A DNA stretch of 64,000 bases from Pseudomonas sp. W4I3 (GCF_030816195.1 NZ_JAUSXS010000001.1:2007501-2071500), one strand, 5' to 3'. Numbered from the stretch's first letter, positions 17,827 through 28,612 are shown. A program made the numbers and translations. The notes: a model not told the origin generated them from the sequence alone.

Positions 17827-17920
17827 TCGCTACTGATGGCAAGGCATGGTAAAAAGTCGGTGGATTGCGTCGCAAATTTCACGACAGAGTGAATTTCAGC
17901 GCTAATCTGCTGACTGACAA

Positions 17921-17950
17921 GCACAAGCCTGGTTTATCCAGGCTTCGTGC
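17921..17950 (+). terminator. Hairpin between eno and ftsB
   Basis: AAGCCTGG (17925-17932) pairs with CCAGGCTT (17938-17945), extended by GCAC/GTGC outside a one-base bulge. No strong T-run follows, so it may be a processing or weak termination structure after eno and not a true terminator. Confidence 0.3.
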
Positions 17951-18009
17951 TATCAGTTGCTGCAAAAGGTTTGCATGACTGTCTTTTTTCATTGGATACC
18001 CGGATTTCG

Positions 18010-18288
18010 ATGCGCAGTCCCAATTGGTTGTTTCTCGTCTTGCTCTTGTTGCTGGCTGGCCTGCAGTACCGCCTATGGGTGGGTAACGGCAGCTTTGCGC
18101 AGGTGGAAGAGCTGACCCAGCAAATTGCCGACCAGCACGCCGAAAACGAACGTTTGCTGGAGCGCAACCGCGTTCTTGACGCCGAAGTGCTTGAGTTGAA
18201 GAAAGGTACGGAGACCGTTGAAGAACGGGCTCGTCATGAACTGGGCATGGTCAAGGAGGGCGAAACCCTCTACCAGTTGGCCCAATGA
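18010..18288 (+). CDS. ftsB: FtsB divisome protein
   Basis: FtsB is a small bitopic protein of the FtsQLB complex that controls septal peptidoglycan synthesis. ATG 18010 gives 92 residues: a short cytoplasmic start, one membrane helix (about 7-22, LFLVLLLLLAGLQ), and a periplasmic coiled coil (about 35-70) followed by RARHELGMVKEGE, a typical FtsB end. A longer frame from 17947 would disrupt the topology. The stop overlaps the ispD start (ATGA), the usual ftsB-ispD pairing. Confidence 0.95.
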   Translation: MRSPNWLFLVLLLLLAGLQYRLWVGNGSFAQVEELTQQIADQHAENERLLERNRVLDAEVLELKKGTETVEERARHELGMVKEGETLYQLAQ

Positions 18289-18995
18289 ACACCGAGTTAC
18301 CGGCCTTCTGGGCCGTGATTCCTGCCGCGGGTGTAGGTGCCCGTATGGCCGCGGACCGTCCCAAGCAGTATCTGCAACTGGGCGGGCGCACGATTCTTGA
18401 ACACAGCCTTGGCTGTTTCCTTGACCATCCTGCACTGAAAGGGCTGGTGGTCAGCCTTGCGGTTGATGATCCTTACTGGCCCAGCCTGGCGTGTGCCGCT
18501 GACCCGCGTATTCACCGTGCGGACGGCGGATCGGAGCGTTCCGGCTCCGTGCTCAATGCCCTGCTGCAACTCAATGCCCTGGGTGCCCGTGATGATGACT
18601 GGGTGTTGGTGCACGACGCGGCGCGGCCCAATCTGAGCCGTGATGACCTCGACAAGCTATTGGGCGAACTGGCTGACGATCCGGTTGGCGGCCTGCTGGC
18701 GGTGCCGGCCCGTGACACCCTCAAGCGCGTCGACAAACACGGCCGTATCGTCGAGACCGTTGATCGCAGCCTGATCTGGCAAGCCTTCACGCCCCAGATG
18801 TTCCGCCTGGGCGCCTTGCACCGTGCGTTGGCTGACAGCCTGGTGGCCGATGCGGTGATCACCGACGAAGCCTCTGCCATGGAGTGGTCCGGCCAGGCGC
18901 CACGCCTGATCGAAGGGCGTTCGGACAACATCAAGGTGACGCGGCCGGAAGATCTTGAGTGGCTGCGGTTGCGCTGGGCTAACCGCACTCGGTAG
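18285..18995 (+). CDS. ispD: 2-C-methyl-D-erythritol 4-phosphate cytidylyltransferase
   Basis: IspD makes CDP-ME in the MEP isoprenoid pathway; ispF of the same pathway is 3 kb downstream. The 236-residue protein has the nucleotide-binding start PAAGVGARMAADRPKQYLQL and the segments VHDAARPNLS and TDEASAMEW. Its TAG stop codon lies inside the first bases of a REP arm, so the repeat sets the protein's end. Confidence 0.96.
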   Translation: MNTELPAFWAVIPAAGVGARMAADRPKQYLQLGGRTILEHSLGCFLDHPALKGLVVSLAVDDPYWPSLACAADPRIHRADGGSERSGSVLNALLQLNALGARDDDWVLVHDAARPNLSRDDLDKLLGELADDPVGGLLAVPARDTLKRVDKHGRIVETVDRSLIWQAFTPQMFRLGALHRALADSLVADAVITDEASAMEWSGQAPRLIEGRSDNIKVTRPEDLEWLRLRWANRTR

Positions 18996-19091
18996 GAGCG
19001 AGCTTGCTCGCGAAAATCGCCAACGATAACGCGGGTTTCCTGGCTTGACGCGACGCTCTCAGGTTTTTCGCGAGCAGGCTCGCTCTTACAA
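18992..19091. repeat. REPIN of a second family between ispD and a LysR gene
   Basis: The left arm reads GTAGGAGCGAGCTTGCTCGC and the right arm, on the opposite strand, GTAAGAGCGAGCCTGCTCGC, about 45 bases apart. This is a different REP family from the GTGGGAGGGGGC copies elsewhere in the window. The left arm supplies the ispD TAG stop and the right arm supplies the TAA stop of the convergent LysR gene. Confidence 0.85.
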
Positions 19092-19988
19092 CGTATGGCC
19101 ATATTCCGGCCGTTCGGCCAACCCCGCCTTCAAGAAATCCACCAACTTCCTGACCTTCGGCGACAAATGCCGCTGCTGCGGATACAGCGCCCACACCGCC
19201 GTATTCGGCGGCTGATGCGCCTCCAGCAGCGACACCAGCGCGCCACTGTGCAAGTGCTCCAGCACGTAATAGTCCGGCAGCTGGCACAGCCCCATGCCCT
19301 GCAGCGCGGCATCCAGCACCGCCTGCCCACTGTTGCAGCGCCAGTTGCCTTGCACCCGCTGGGAAAATTCGCGTCCGTCCTGGGCCAGTTGCCACACATC
19401 CGAACTGCCGATCAGGCAGTTGTGCCGGCTCAACTCCGACAAACTGTGTGGCCGACCATACCGGGCCAGGTAGGAAGGTGACGCACACACATACATGCGG
19501 CGCGCAGCGAGGCGGCTGGCAACCATGCGCGAGTCTTGCAGGCGACCGAGGCGAATCGCCAGGTCGAGTCCTTCGTGCACCAGGTCCAACTGGCGGTTGC
19601 TCAGTTCGATATCGACCCGCAACTGCGGATAGAGCGCCATGAATGCGGTCACAAGCGGCACGATAAACCGTTCGCCATAGGCCACGGCGCAGGTCATGCG
19701 CAACATGCCTTTAGGTTCGCTGGTCAGGTCGCCCACTGCACGCAAGGCTTCTTCGCGACCGTCCTGCAAGCGTTGGCAGTGCTGCAGGAAGGTCTGGCCC
19801 GCTTCGGTCAGCGTTACTTTGCGTGTGCTGCGATACAGCAGGCGTGTTTGCAGCCGTTCTTCCAGGCGCGCCACCTGGCGGCTGATATGAGACGACGAAA
19901 CCCCCAGGCGCTCGGCCGCCGCGGTAAATTGGCTGCATTCGGCCACGGCGACGAACTCATCGATGCCTTCCCAGCGGTTCTCCAGCAT
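19086..19988 (-). CDS. LysR-family regulator divergent from frmA
   Basis: This 300-residue protein is a LysR-type transcription factor. The N-terminal winged helix-turn-helix is at about residues 5-65 (FTAAAERLGVSSSHISRQVARLE) and the periplasmic-binding-like effector domain covers about 90-290. It is transcribed away from frmA with a 108-base shared promoter region, which suggests that it controls the formaldehyde genes. The effector is not known from sequence. The C-terminal stop codon falls inside a REP arm. Confidence 0.88.
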   Translation of the reverse strand: MLENRWEGIDEFVAVAECSQFTAAAERLGVSSSHISRQVARLEERLQTRLLYRSTRKVTLTEAGQTFLQHCQRLQDGREEALRAVGDLTSEPKGMLRMTCAVAYGERFIVPLVTAFMALYPQLRVDIELSNRQLDLVHEGLDLAIRLGRLQDSRMVASRLAARRMYVCASPSYLARYGRPHSLSELSRHNCLIGSSDVWQLAQDGREFSQRVQGNWRCNSGQAVLDAALQGMGLCQLPDYYVLEHLHSGALVSLLEAHQPPNTAVWALYPQQRHLSPKVRKLVDFLKAGLAERPEYGHTL

Positions 19989-20032
19989 GGCTATTGTCCC
20001 TGTACAGCAATAATGTTTTGCTTTTGTCTGGA

Positions 20033-21209
<1,177 letters not shown>

Positions 21210-21217
21210 GGTCGGCC

Positions 21218-22063
21218 ATGAGTCTGGAAAACCTGTCCTGCCAGAAAAGCTTCGGTGGCTGGCATAAACGCTATAAGCATCACTCCGATGTGCTCGATTG
21301 CGACATGACCTTCGCGGTCTATCTGCCGCCGCAAGCGGAGCAGGGCGGCAAGCTGCCGGTACTGTACTGGCTGTCCGGCTTGACCTGCACTGACGAGAAC
21401 TTCATGCAAAAGACCGGCGCCCATCGCATGGCCGCCGAGCTGGGCTTGATCATCGTGGCGCCGGATACCAGTCCGCGCGGCCCCGGAGTGCCAGATGACC
21501 CGGACAACGCCTGGGACTTCGGCCTGGGCGCCGGTTTCTACCTGAACGCCACCCAGGAACCTTGGGCCAGGCATTATCGGATGCACGACTACGTGGTGCA
21601 GGAACTGCCGGCGTTGGTGGAAGCGCATTTTCCGGCTTCGGACAAGCGGGGCATCAGCGGCCACTCGATGGGTGGCCATGGTGCGCTGGTCTGTGCGCTG
21701 CGCAATCCGGGCCGTTACCAGTCCGTATCGGCGTTTTCGCCGATCAACAATCCGATGGATTGCCCCTGGGGCCAGAAAGCCTTCTCCCGTTACCTGGGTG
21801 AAGAACGCTCGAAGTGGCGTGAATGGGATGCCTGCCTGCTGATCAGCGAAGCATCGGAGCGGTTGCCGCTGTTGGTGGACCAGGGCGATCGTGACGATTT
21901 CCTTGCCGTGCAGCTCAAGCCCGAGGCCCTGCAGGCAGCGGCCAAGGCGGCCGGTCATCCGCTGGAGCTGCGGCTGCAGCCCGGCTACGACCACAGCTAC
22001 TTCTTTATCGCCAGCTTCATCGACGACCATTTGCGCCATCATGGTCGTGCTTTGCTCGGTTAA
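21218..22063 (+). CDS. fghA: S-formylglutathione hydrolase
   Basis: FghA hydrolyses S-formylglutathione to formate and glutathione. The 281-residue alpha/beta hydrolase (esterase D family) has the nucleophile Ser in [10 protein letters not shown], the oxyanion-region segment LTCTDENF, and the catalytic His in GYDHSYFFI near the C-terminus. It is co-directional with frmA and completes the glutathione-dependent pathway. Confidence 0.95.
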   Translation: MSLENLSCQKSFGGWHKRYKHHSDVLDCDMTFAVYLPPQAEQGGKLPVLYWLSGLTCTDENFMQKTGAHRMAAELGLIIVAPDTSPRGPGVPDDPDNAWDFGLGAGFYLNATQEPWARHYRMHDYVVQELPALVEAHFPASDKRGISGHSMGGHGALVCALRNPGRYQSVSAFSPINNPMDCPWGQKAFSRYLGEERSKWREWDACLLISEASERLPLLVDQGDRDDFLAVQLKPEALQAAAKAAGHPLELRLQPGYDHSYFFIASFIDDHLRHHGRALLG

Positions 22064-22088
22064 TGTGAGGCAAAAGTAGGTAGAATCA

Positions 22089-22117
22089 CGCCCTGAATTA
22101 AATCGGGGCGTTTTTTT
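22089..22117 (+). terminator. Terminator-like hairpin ending at the ispF start codon
   Basis: CGCCC (22089-22093) pairs with GGGCG (22106-22110), followed by seven T residues that end directly at the ispF ATG. The only purine-rich sequence near the ispF start is the GGGG of the hairpin's right arm, so the hairpin may terminate fghA transcripts and also cover the ispF ribosome site. This is read from sequence; no function is proven. Confidence 0.42.
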
Positions 22118-22591
22118 ATGCGTATTGGCCACGGCTACGATGTGCACCGTTTCGCTGAAGGCGATTTCATCACTTTGGGCGGCGTGCGTATCGCGCACCA
22201 CCATGGGCTGTTGGCTCATTCCGACGGCGACGTTGTCTTGCACGCCTTGAGCGATGCGTTGCTCGGCGCAGCGGCGCTGGGTGATATCGGCAAGCACTTT
22301 CCAGACACCGACCCAACTTTCAAGGGCGCGGACAGCCGTGTCCTGCTGCGCCATGTGGTCGGCTTGATCCACGCCAAGGGCTGGAAGGTCGGCAATGTCG
22401 ATAACACCATCGTGGCCCAGGCGCCCAAGATGGCCCCGCATATCGAGTCGATGCGCGCCCTGATTGCCGCCGATCTGCAAATAGAATTGGACCAGGTGAA
22501 CGTGAAAGCCACCACCACCGAAAAGCTCGGCTTTACCGGTCGGGAAGAGGGCATCGCCGTGCACTCCGTCGCCTTGTTGCTGCGCGCATGA
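22118..22591 (+). CDS. ispF: 2-C-methyl-D-erythritol 2,4-cyclodiphosphate synthase
   Basis: IspF forms the cyclic diphosphate of the MEP pathway. The 157-residue protein begins [12 protein letters not shown], which has the metal-binding Asp and His, and contains [11 protein letters not shown] with the third ligand and [11 protein letters not shown] near the end. The stop overlaps the truD start (ATGA). In E. coli ispD and ispF are adjacent; here they are separated by the formaldehyde genes and a REPIN. Confidence 0.97.
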   Translation: MRIGHGYDVHRFAEGDFITLGGVRIAHHHGLLAHSDGDVVLHALSDALLGAAALGDIGKHFPDTDPTFKGADSRVLLRHVVGLIHAKGWKVGNVDNTIVAQAPKMAPHIESMRALIAADLQIELDQVNVKATTTEKLGFTGREEGIAVHSVALLLRA

Positions 22592-23646
22592 ACGAACTCC
22601 AATTGCTCGGCCCGCGTGCCTATGGCGAGGCCCTGGGCAGCGCGGTCCTGAAAGCGACCGCCGAAGATTTCCAGGTAGACGAAGTACTTGATATCCCGCT
22701 GACCGGCGAGGGCGAGCATCTGTGGTTGTGGGTCGAGAAGCGCGGCCTGAATACCGAGGAAGCGGCGCGGCGTATCGCCAAGGCGGCCGGCGTGCCATTG
22801 CGCACCGTCAGCTATGCCGGGCTCAAGGACCGGCAGGCATTGACCCGTCAGTGGTTCAGCGTGCAATTGCCCGGCAAGGCCGACCCGGACATGAGTGCTG
22901 CCGAGAACGACACCCTCAAGATCCTGAAAACCGCCCGGCACAAGCGCAAGCTGCAGCGCGGTGCACACGCGGCCAATGGCTTTACCTTGCGCCTGACCCA
23001 GCTGGCCGGCGATACCGCCGCCATCGATGCGCGTCTGCAATTGATCGCCCAGCACGGCATTCCCAACTATTTCGGTGCCCAGCGCTTTGGCCATAATGGC
23101 GGCAATGTCTCTGACGCCCGTGACTGGGCGGCTCGCAAGGCCCTGCCGGAACAGCGCAATGTGCGTTCGCGGCTGCTCTCCACTGCCCGTAGCTTTCTGT
23201 TCAACAAGGTGTTGGCGGCGCGTGTCGCCGACGGTTCCTGGCAGCGTGCCCAAGTCGGCGACCTGCTGGCCTTTACCGACAGTCGCAGTTTTTTCCCGGC
23301 GGGGGAGGCTGAATGCAACGACCCACGCCTGGCGATCCTGGACCTGCACCCCACCGGCCCGCAGTGGGGTGAAGGCGACTCTCCGGCGAAAGGTCTTACA
23401 TACGAATTGGAACAATCTGTGGCCGCCGGAGAAGCTGACCTGCGTGATTGGCTGGTAAATGCGGGTATGAGCCAAGAACGTCGCATTCTGCGACTGCCCA
23501 TTGGTGGATTGACGTGGCATTATCCCGGGCCTGACATTCTGCAATTGGAATTCGTCCTGCCGGCTGGATGCTTCGCCACTGTATTGGTGCGCGAGCTTGT
23601 GGATCTGGTGCCGGTAGGGCCGACGGACAACCCATGCGTATTCTGA
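22588..23646 (+). CDS. truD: tRNA pseudouridine(13) synthase
   Basis: TruD makes pseudouridine 13 in tRNA-Glu. The 352-residue protein has the catalytic-Asp segment [17 protein letters not shown] (about residue 80), the [10 protein letters not shown] segment and [14 protein letters not shown], all conserved in TruD. The start overlaps ispF and the last 13 bases overlap surE, a tightly packed ispF-truD-surE-pcm operon as in E. coli and Pseudomonas. Confidence 0.96.
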   Translation: MNELQLLGPRAYGEALGSAVLKATAEDFQVDEVLDIPLTGEGEHLWLWVEKRGLNTEEAARRIAKAAGVPLRTVSYAGLKDRQALTRQWFSVQLPGKADPDMSAAENDTLKILKTARHKRKLQRGAHAANGFTLRLTQLAGDTAAIDARLQLIAQHGIPNYFGAQRFGHNGGNVSDARDWAARKALPEQRNVRSRLLSTARSFLFNKVLAARVADGSWQRAQVGDLLAFTDSRSFFPAGEAECNDPRLAILDLHPTGPQWGEGDSPAKGLTYELEQSVAAGEADLRDWLVNAGMSQERRILRLPIGGLTWHYPGPDILQLEFVLPAGCFATVLVRELVDLVPVGPTDNPCVF

Positions 23647-24383
23647 TATCAAACGATGACGGTGCTACCGCACCCGGCCTCGCCGCGCTTCATGCCGCGC
23701 TGGCGGATTACGCCGAGTGCGTGGTGGTGGCCCCCGACCAGGACAAGAGCGGTGCCAGCAGTTCGCTGACGCTCGACCGGCCGTTGCATCCCAAGGTCCT
23801 GGCCAATGGCTTTATCAGCGTGAACGGCACCCCCACCGACTGCGTGCACCTGGCGATCAACAGCTTGCTGGAGCACGCGCCGGACCTGGTGGTGTCGGGC
23901 ATCAACCTGGGTGCGAATCTGGGTGATGATGTGCTGTATTCCGGCACCGTGGCGGCGGCCCTTGAGGGGCGCTTTCTCGGTAGGACCGGGTTCGCCTTTT
24001 CCTTCGCCTCCCGGCAACTGGATAATTTGCCGACGGCGGCGTACTACGCTCGCAAACTGGTGGAGGCGCACGGTTCTCTGGACCTGCCGCCGCGCACGGT
24101 GCTTAACGTCAATATCCCCAACCTGCCTCTGGACCGTGTTCGCGGTATCCAGCTCACGCGGTTGGGGCACCGTGCTCGTGCGGTAGCGCCTTTGAAGGTG
24201 GTCGACCCGCGTGGCAAGGAAGGCTACTGGATCGCAGCGGCCGGCGACGCCGAAGACGGGGGCGAGGGCACGGACTTTCATGCGGTGATGCAAGGCTATG
24301 TATCGATTACCCCGTTGCAATTCGATCGCACCTTCAGTGATGCCTTCAGTGGTCTTGATGGCTGGCTGGAGGGACTGCGCTGA
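23634..24383 (+). CDS. surE: 5'/3'-nucleotidase SurE
   Basis: SurE is a metal-dependent nucleotidase linked to stationary-phase survival. I start at ATG 23634 ([19 protein letters not shown]), inside the end of truD, giving 249 residues. The metal-binding SNDDG is at the N-terminus, and [20 protein letters not shown] is also conserved. The open frame from 23568 is only the truD overlap read in another frame. pcm begins on the last base of the stop codon. Confidence 0.96.
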   Translation: MRILISNDDGATAPGLAALHAALADYAECVVVAPDQDKSGASSSLTLDRPLHPKVLANGFISVNGTPTDCVHLAINSLLEHAPDLVVSGINLGANLGDDVLYSGTVAAALEGRFLGRTGFAFSFASRQLDNLPTAAYYARKLVEAHGSLDLPPRTVLNVNIPNLPLDRVRGIQLTRLGHRARAVAPLKVVDPRGKEGYWIAAAGDAEDGGEGTDFHAVMQGYVSITPLQFDRTFSDAFSGLDGWLEGLR

Positions 24384-25060
24384 TGGCTCGTGAACAGGAC
24401 GACCTGCTGCGCCGTGGCATCGGGATGACCTCCCAGCGCACCCGCGAACGTTTGATCCAGCGTCTGTACGAAGAAGGCTTGTCCAACGCGCAGGTGCTGG
24501 AAGTCATCCGGCGCACGCCTCGACACTTGTTTGTCGACGAAGCCCTTGCGCACCGCGCCTACGAAGACACGGCGTTGCCGATCGGCCACAACCAGACCAT
24601 CTCCCAGCCTTATATGGTCGCCCGCATGAGCGAACTGTTGCTGGCTGCGGGGCCATTGGACAAGGTGCTGGAAATCGGCACCGGCTCCGGCTACCAAACT
24701 GCCGTGCTGTCGCAACTGGTCGAGCGGGTGTTCTCGGTTGAGCGCATCAAGGTGCTGCAGGACCGCGCCAAGGAGCGCCTGGTGGAGCTGAACCTGCGGA
24801 ACGTGGTGTTTCGCTGGGGCGATGGCTGGGAAGGCTGGCCGGCACTGGCGCCCTACAACGGCATCATTGTGACTGCGGTGGCCACCGATGTGCCGCAAGC
24901 GTTGCTGGATCAACTGGCCCCTGGCGGCCGGCTCGTCATCCCGGTGGGCTCCGGTGAAGTGCAACAATTGATGCTCATTATCCGAGAGGACGAAGGTTTT
25001 GCTCGGCACGTGCTTGGCGCCGTGAGGTTCGTGCCACTGCTCAACGGCCCGCTGGCCTGA
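24383..25060 (+). CDS. pcm: Protein-L-isoaspartate O-methyltransferase
   Basis: Pcm methylates isoaspartyl residues in damaged proteins, starting their repair. The 225-residue product has the family motif [15 protein letters not shown] and the SAM-binding [14 protein letters not shown]. It lies between surE and nlpD, the standard order. It is a little longer at the N-terminus than the E. coli protein; no closer ATG has better support. Confidence 0.96.
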   Translation: MAREQDDLLRRGIGMTSQRTRERLIQRLYEEGLSNAQVLEVIRRTPRHLFVDEALAHRAYEDTALPIGHNQTISQPYMVARMSELLLAAGPLDKVLEIGTGSGYQTAVLSQLVERVFSVERIKVLQDRAKERLVELNLRNVVFRWGDGWEGWPALAPYNGIIVTAVATDVPQALLDQLAPGGRLVIPVGSGEVQQLMLIIREDEGFARHVLGAVRFVPLLNGPLA

Positions 25061-25268
25061 TCATTTATTCCCCGGCAGTGAATTCCATAGACGCGGATGT
25101 GTCTTACAGCGGGGTCTATAGATTCAACAGGGCAGGCGCCGGAATTAAACGTGATGAATTTTTCGTTTCAGTCAGGTGCCGGTAAAAAGCCATTGCCCAG
25201 TTATACTTGCGACACATTTCAGGCCTGATACAGGCGTTAACGTTCAGCCACCACAAAGGGAGCGGCGG

Positions 25269-26106
25269 GTGAGTCTCACAGGTCCTGCGCAGCGAATGAG
25301 TAAAACAAGCTTTCAGCGACTGGTGCTTGGCCTTGTCTTGAGTTCCTTACTGGCTGCCTGCTCAAGCACGCCATCCGGTGGTGCGCGAGTGGTTGACCGC
25401 ACTAATGCGGCGCCGCAAAGGCCGACCGTGACCACCGGCCAGTACCTGGTGCGCAAGGGCGACACGCTGTTCTCGATTGCCTTCCGTTATGGTTGGGATT
25501 ACAAGGCGCTCGCAGCTCGTAACAACATTCCGGTGCCTTACACGATCCATCCCGGGCAGACGATTCGTTTCGATGGCCGCTCCGGTTCGGCGCCTACGGC
25601 AGTTGTGACAAAGTCAGGATCTTCGCCTTCCTCTTCGAGCAAAACCACCGTCATTACTCGGCCGGCAGGCACCGTTGCGCCTGCGGTTGCGGGTAAGCCG
25701 GCACCCGCGCCGTTGCCACCTGCAGGGCCTGCCCCGACCGGTTGGGGATGGCCTTCCAACGGCGTATTGATTGGAAAATTCTCTTCAAACGGCAGTTTGA
25801 ATAAAGGCATTGATATCGCCGGGGATTTGGGACAGCCTGTTTTAGCTGCGTCTGATGGGACAGTGGTGTACGCCGGGAGTGGTCTACGGGGCTACGGCGA
25901 GCTGGTCATCATCAAACACAGCGATACCTACGTCAGTGCCTACGGTCATAACCGCAGGTTGTTGGTTCGGGGAGGGGCAGCAGGTCAAGGTCGGACAGAC
26001 AATTGCCGAAATGGGTTCAACGGGTACAGACCGGGTGAAACTGCACTTTGAGATTCGCCGTCAAGGGAAGCCTGTAGATCCACTGCAATTCCTACCCCGC
26101 CGTTGA
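25269..26106 (+). pseudogene. nlpD: NlpD murein hydrolase activator, single-base frameshift
   Basis: NlpD is an outer-membrane lipoprotein that activates amidase AmiC at the septum. The GTG at 25269 follows AAAGGGAG; a second start (ATG 25296) is possible. The lipobox is in LSSLLAACSS, a LysM domain follows (QYLVRKGDTLFSIAFRYGWD) and then a degenerate M23 (LytM) domain. The frame breaks in the GGGG at 25969-25972: with one G removed, the reading continues as [19 protein letters not shown] to FLPRR, a normal 278-residue NlpD. As written, the protein ends out of frame at 26051 after about 260 residues. It precedes rpoS, whose main promoter lies inside nlpD in other pseudomonads. Confidence 0.85.
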
Positions 26107-26211
26107 TGTGTTGCCAGCCTGTTCCCTCACGTAGAAGGAACAGGCTCCAGCGTTGCCAAGGATAAAGGCGTCGCTTGAGCTTGAGGTCGAACTCACCAAA
26201 GGACTATAACA

Positions 26212-27219
26212 ATGGCTCTCAGTAAAGAAGCGCCGGAGTTTGACATCGACGATGAGGTTCTCCTGATGGAGGCCGGTATCGCTACGGAAACGATGTCAGA
26301 TAATGAGGGTGCATCACCACCTTCAGTTCGTACCAAATCCAAGAACTCCTCCGCGTTAAAGCAACACAAGTACATTGACTACACACGGGCGCTCGACGCG
26401 ACTCAGCTGTACCTCAATGAAATCGGCTTTTCCCCTCTGCTCACCCCTGAAGAAGAAGTTCATTTTGCGCGTCTGTCGCAAAAGGGGGATCCGGCTGGGC
26501 GCAAGCGCATGATTGAAAGCAACCTGCGCCTGGTGGTCAAGATCGCCCGGCGCTACGTCAATCGTGGATTGTCGCTGCTGGACCTGATCGAGGAGGGCAA
26601 CCTGGGCTTGATCCGGGCGGTGGAGAAGTTCGACCCTGAGCGGGGCTTTCGCTTCTCGACCTATGCCACCTGGTGGATTCGCCAGACCATCGAACGGGCG
26701 ATCATGAATCAGACCCGCACGATCCGGTTACCGATCCATGTGGTCAAGGAACTCAACGTGTACCTGCGGGCCGCACGTGAGCTGACACAGAAACTCGATC
26801 ATGAACCTTCGCCCGAAGAAATCGCCAACCTGCTGGAAAAACCGGTAGGGGAGGTCAAGCGCATGCTTGGCCTGAACGAGCGCGTGTCTTCGGTCGATGT
26901 CTCGCTGGGTCCGGATTCGGATAAAACCTTGCTGGACACCCTGACGGATGATCGCCCAACAGATCCGTGCGAGCTGTTGCAAGATGATGATCTGTCCCAA
27001 AGCATTGACCAGTGGCTGTCCGAGCTCACCGACAAGCAGCGTGAAGTGGTGATTCGCCGCTTCGGCCTGCGCGGCCATGAGAGCAGCACTCTGGAGGACG
27101 TAGGCCTGGAGATTGGCCTGACCCGTGAGCGGGTTCGGCAGATTCAGGTGGAGGGTCTCAAGCGCTTGCGCGAGATCCTTGAGAAGAACGGCTTGTCGAG
27201 TGAGTCGTTGTTCCAGTAA
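26212..27219 (+). CDS. rpoS: RNA polymerase sigma factor RpoS
   Basis: RpoS is the stationary-phase and general stress sigma factor. The 335-residue protein has the sigma-70 regions: a short region 1, region 2 with [20 protein letters not shown] and the -10-binding [16 protein letters not shown], region 3, and the region 4 helix-turn-helix [18 protein letters not shown]. Start ATG 26212 follows an AAAGGA ribosome site. It is complete even though nlpD upstream is frameshifted. A REPIN with a T-run follows. The rsmZ and fdxA genes that follow rpoS in several other pseudomonads are not seen here. Confidence 0.98.
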   Translation: MALSKEAPEFDIDDEVLLMEAGIATETMSDNEGASPPSVRTKSKNSSALKQHKYIDYTRALDATQLYLNEIGFSPLLTPEEEVHFARLSQKGDPAGRKRMIESNLRLVVKIARRYVNRGLSLLDLIEEGNLGLIRAVEKFDPERGFRFSTYATWWIRQTIERAIMNQTRTIRLPIHVVKELNVYLRAARELTQKLDHEPSPEEIANLLEKPVGEVKRMLGLNERVSSVDVSLGPDSDKTLLDTLTDDRPTDPCELLQDDDLSQSIDQWLSELTDKQREVVIRRFGLRGHESSTLEDVGLEIGLTRERVRQIQVEGLKRLREILEKNGLSSESLFQ

Positions 27220-27227
27220 ACGCTGCA

Positions 27228-27259
27228 GCTTGAATGCTTGAATGCTTGAATGCTTGAAT
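27228..27259 (+). repeat. Four tandem copies of GCTTGAAT
   Basis: The 8-base unit GCTTGAAT occurs four times without gaps between the rpoS stop and a REPIN, the last copy running straight into the REPIN arm. It is a microsatellite-like tract in the rpoS 3' untranslated region. Confidence 0.9.
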
Positions 27260-27349
27260 GTGGGAGGGGGCTTGCTCCCGATATCGGTGGGTCAGTCAGT
27301 TCATGTGAGGCTGACACACTGCAATCGGGAGCAAGCCCCCTCCCACATT
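27258..27349. repeat. REPIN (GI-type) after rpoS, with T-run
   Basis: The arms ATGTGGGAGGGGGCTTGC and GCAAGCCCCCTCCCACAT surround a variable centre. On the plus strand the structure is followed by seven T residues (27348-27354), so the folded repeat plus T-run has the form of a terminator for rpoS. That use is inferred. Confidence 0.9.
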
Positions 27350-27396
27350 TTTTTGTGCCTGGCATTAGGTGGGTATGAATACCAATTTACAGGCAT

Positions 27397-27428
27397 AAAA
27401 AAACCCCGCTTTTAAGGGCGGGGTCTTT
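27397..27428. terminator. Bidirectional terminator after the cold-shock gene
   Basis: ACCCCGC (27403-27409) pairs with GCGGGGT (27418-27424), with a run of A residues on the left and TCTTTT on the right. Read on the minus strand it is a strong rho-independent terminator 20 bases after the cold-shock gene stop; on the plus strand it could end rpoS read-through. Confidence 0.75.
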
Positions 27429-27447
27429 TCGACTAAGTCAGTACAAG

Positions 27448-27657
27448 TTAGATAACTTGAACTTCTTCAGCTTGCATGCCTTTCTGACCGCGGGTAGCGA
27501 TGAAAGAAACCTGTTGGCCTTCTTTCAGGCTTTTGAAGCCGTCGGATTGGATAGCTTTGAAGTGAACGAACAGGTCGTCACCGGATTGTGGAGTGATGAA
27601 GCCGAAGCCTTTTTCATCGTTGAACCACTTAACGGTACCAGTTTGGCGATTAGACAT
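27448..27657 (-). CDS. Cold-shock family protein (CspA/CapB-like)
   Basis: This 69-residue protein is a single cold-shock domain that binds single-stranded RNA or DNA and melts RNA structure. RNP1 (KGFGFITP) and RNP2 (LFVHF) are both present. The start has a strong AAGGAGTTACACC ribosome site. It faces rpoS, with a terminator between them. It resembles the abundant CapB/CspA proteins of fluorescent pseudomonads; which paralogue it is cannot be told from sequence alone. Confidence 0.95.
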   Translation of the reverse strand: MSNRQTGTVKWFNDEKGFGFITPQSGDDLFVHFKAIQSDGFKSLKEGQQVSFIATRGQKGMQAEEVQVI

Positions 27658-28045
27658 GGTGTAACTCCTTGAACAAAGTTAACTGCGACTCAGGAAAAGC
27701 CCTGGCCGAGACTGAGTGCAAAGAGCAGGAAAAATTCTTGGAGATGGTTGGATCGAAATTCAACATATCGTGTAGAGATTCTCAGTGACACAAGCAACAC
27801 AGTGACGCCACCTTAACCCTTTTTCCGGAACGTGCCAATGGTATTTCCGAAGGTTTCTCTATTTTCGTGACTGGCGGTGGTATTTATTGTCCCGCAAACC
27901 CGCCGCAAGAGTCCCGGCCCCGCTGGCTGCGGGTTACAGAGGCGGGTGCATTCGTCATTAAAAGCCCTGCGCCCTTTGAACCCCACCGCCGGCCCCGGTA
28001 AGATGCCCCACAGAATTTTTCCACCTCGCTATTCAGGACATCGCC
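27658..28045. other. Gene-free stretch between the divergent csp and dcd genes
   Basis: About 390 bases without a gene. The half next to the cold-shock gene is AT-rich and probably holds its promoter and a long 5' untranslated leader, as is common for csp genes. The half next to dcd should hold the dcd promoter. I see no RNA gene, repeat or clear operator. Confidence 0.5.
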
Positions 28046-28612
28046 ATGAGCATCAAATCGGACAAGTGGATTCGCCGCATGGCGCAGGAACACGGCATGA
28101 TCGAACCGTTCGTTGAGCGCCAGATTCGTGGTGAAGGCGACGATCGTGTGATTTCGTACGGGGTTTCCAGCTATGGCTACGACGTGCGTTGCGCCGATGA
28201 ATTCAAGGTGTTCACCAATATCAACTCGGCGATCGTCGATCCAAAGAACTTCGACGAAAAAAGCTTCGTCGACGTCAAGAGCGATGTCTGCATCATCCCG
28301 CCAAACTCCTTCGCCCTGGCCCGCACCGTGGAGTTCTTCCGCATTCCGCGTGACGTATTGACCATCTGCCTGGGTAAGAGCACCTATGCCCGTTGCGGCA
28401 TCATCGTCAACGTGACCCCACTGGAACCCGAGTGGGAAGGCCACGTAACCCTGGAGTTCTCCAACACCACCACGTTGCCGGCGAAAATCTACGCCAACGA
28501 AGGCGTGGCACAGATGCTATTCCTGCAGTCCGACGAAGCGTGCGAAGTGTCCTATAAAGACCGTGCCGGCAAGTATCAGGGCCAGCGCGGCGTCACTCTC
28601 CCACGCGCTTGA
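28046..28612 (+). CDS. dcd: dCTP deaminase
   Basis: Dcd deaminates dCTP to dUTP, the main route to dTMP in many gammaproteobacteria. The 188-residue trimeric dUTPase-fold protein begins [22 protein letters not shown] and contains [36 protein letters not shown] and [14 protein letters not shown], where the catalytic Glu lies. The length and the C-terminus ([13 protein letters not shown]) are normal. Confidence 0.96.
   Translation: MSIKSDKWIRRMAQEHGMIEPFVERQIRGEGDDRVISYGVSSYGYDVRCADEFKVFTNINSAIVDPKNFDEKSFVDVKSDVCIIPPNSFALARTVEFFRIPRDVLTICLGKSTYARCGIIVNVTPLEPEWEGHVTLEFSNTTTLPAKIYANEGVAQMLFLQSDEACEVSYKDRAGKYQGQRGVTLPRA

Noticed and set aside
25193..25207. TTGCCC and TATACT as an nlpD promoter
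   Set aside because: TATACT (25202-25207) is a good -10, but TTGCCC is only a few bases away and no -35 lies at 16-18 bases, so I leave it out.
27228..27259. GCTTGAAT tandem repeat as a CRISPR-like array
   Set aside because: Units are 8 bases with no spacers, so it is a simple microsatellite.
27220..27447. Search for rsmZ small RNA after rpoS
   Set aside because: No series of GGA-containing stem-loops is present; the space is filled by the tandem repeat, a REPIN and the csp terminator.
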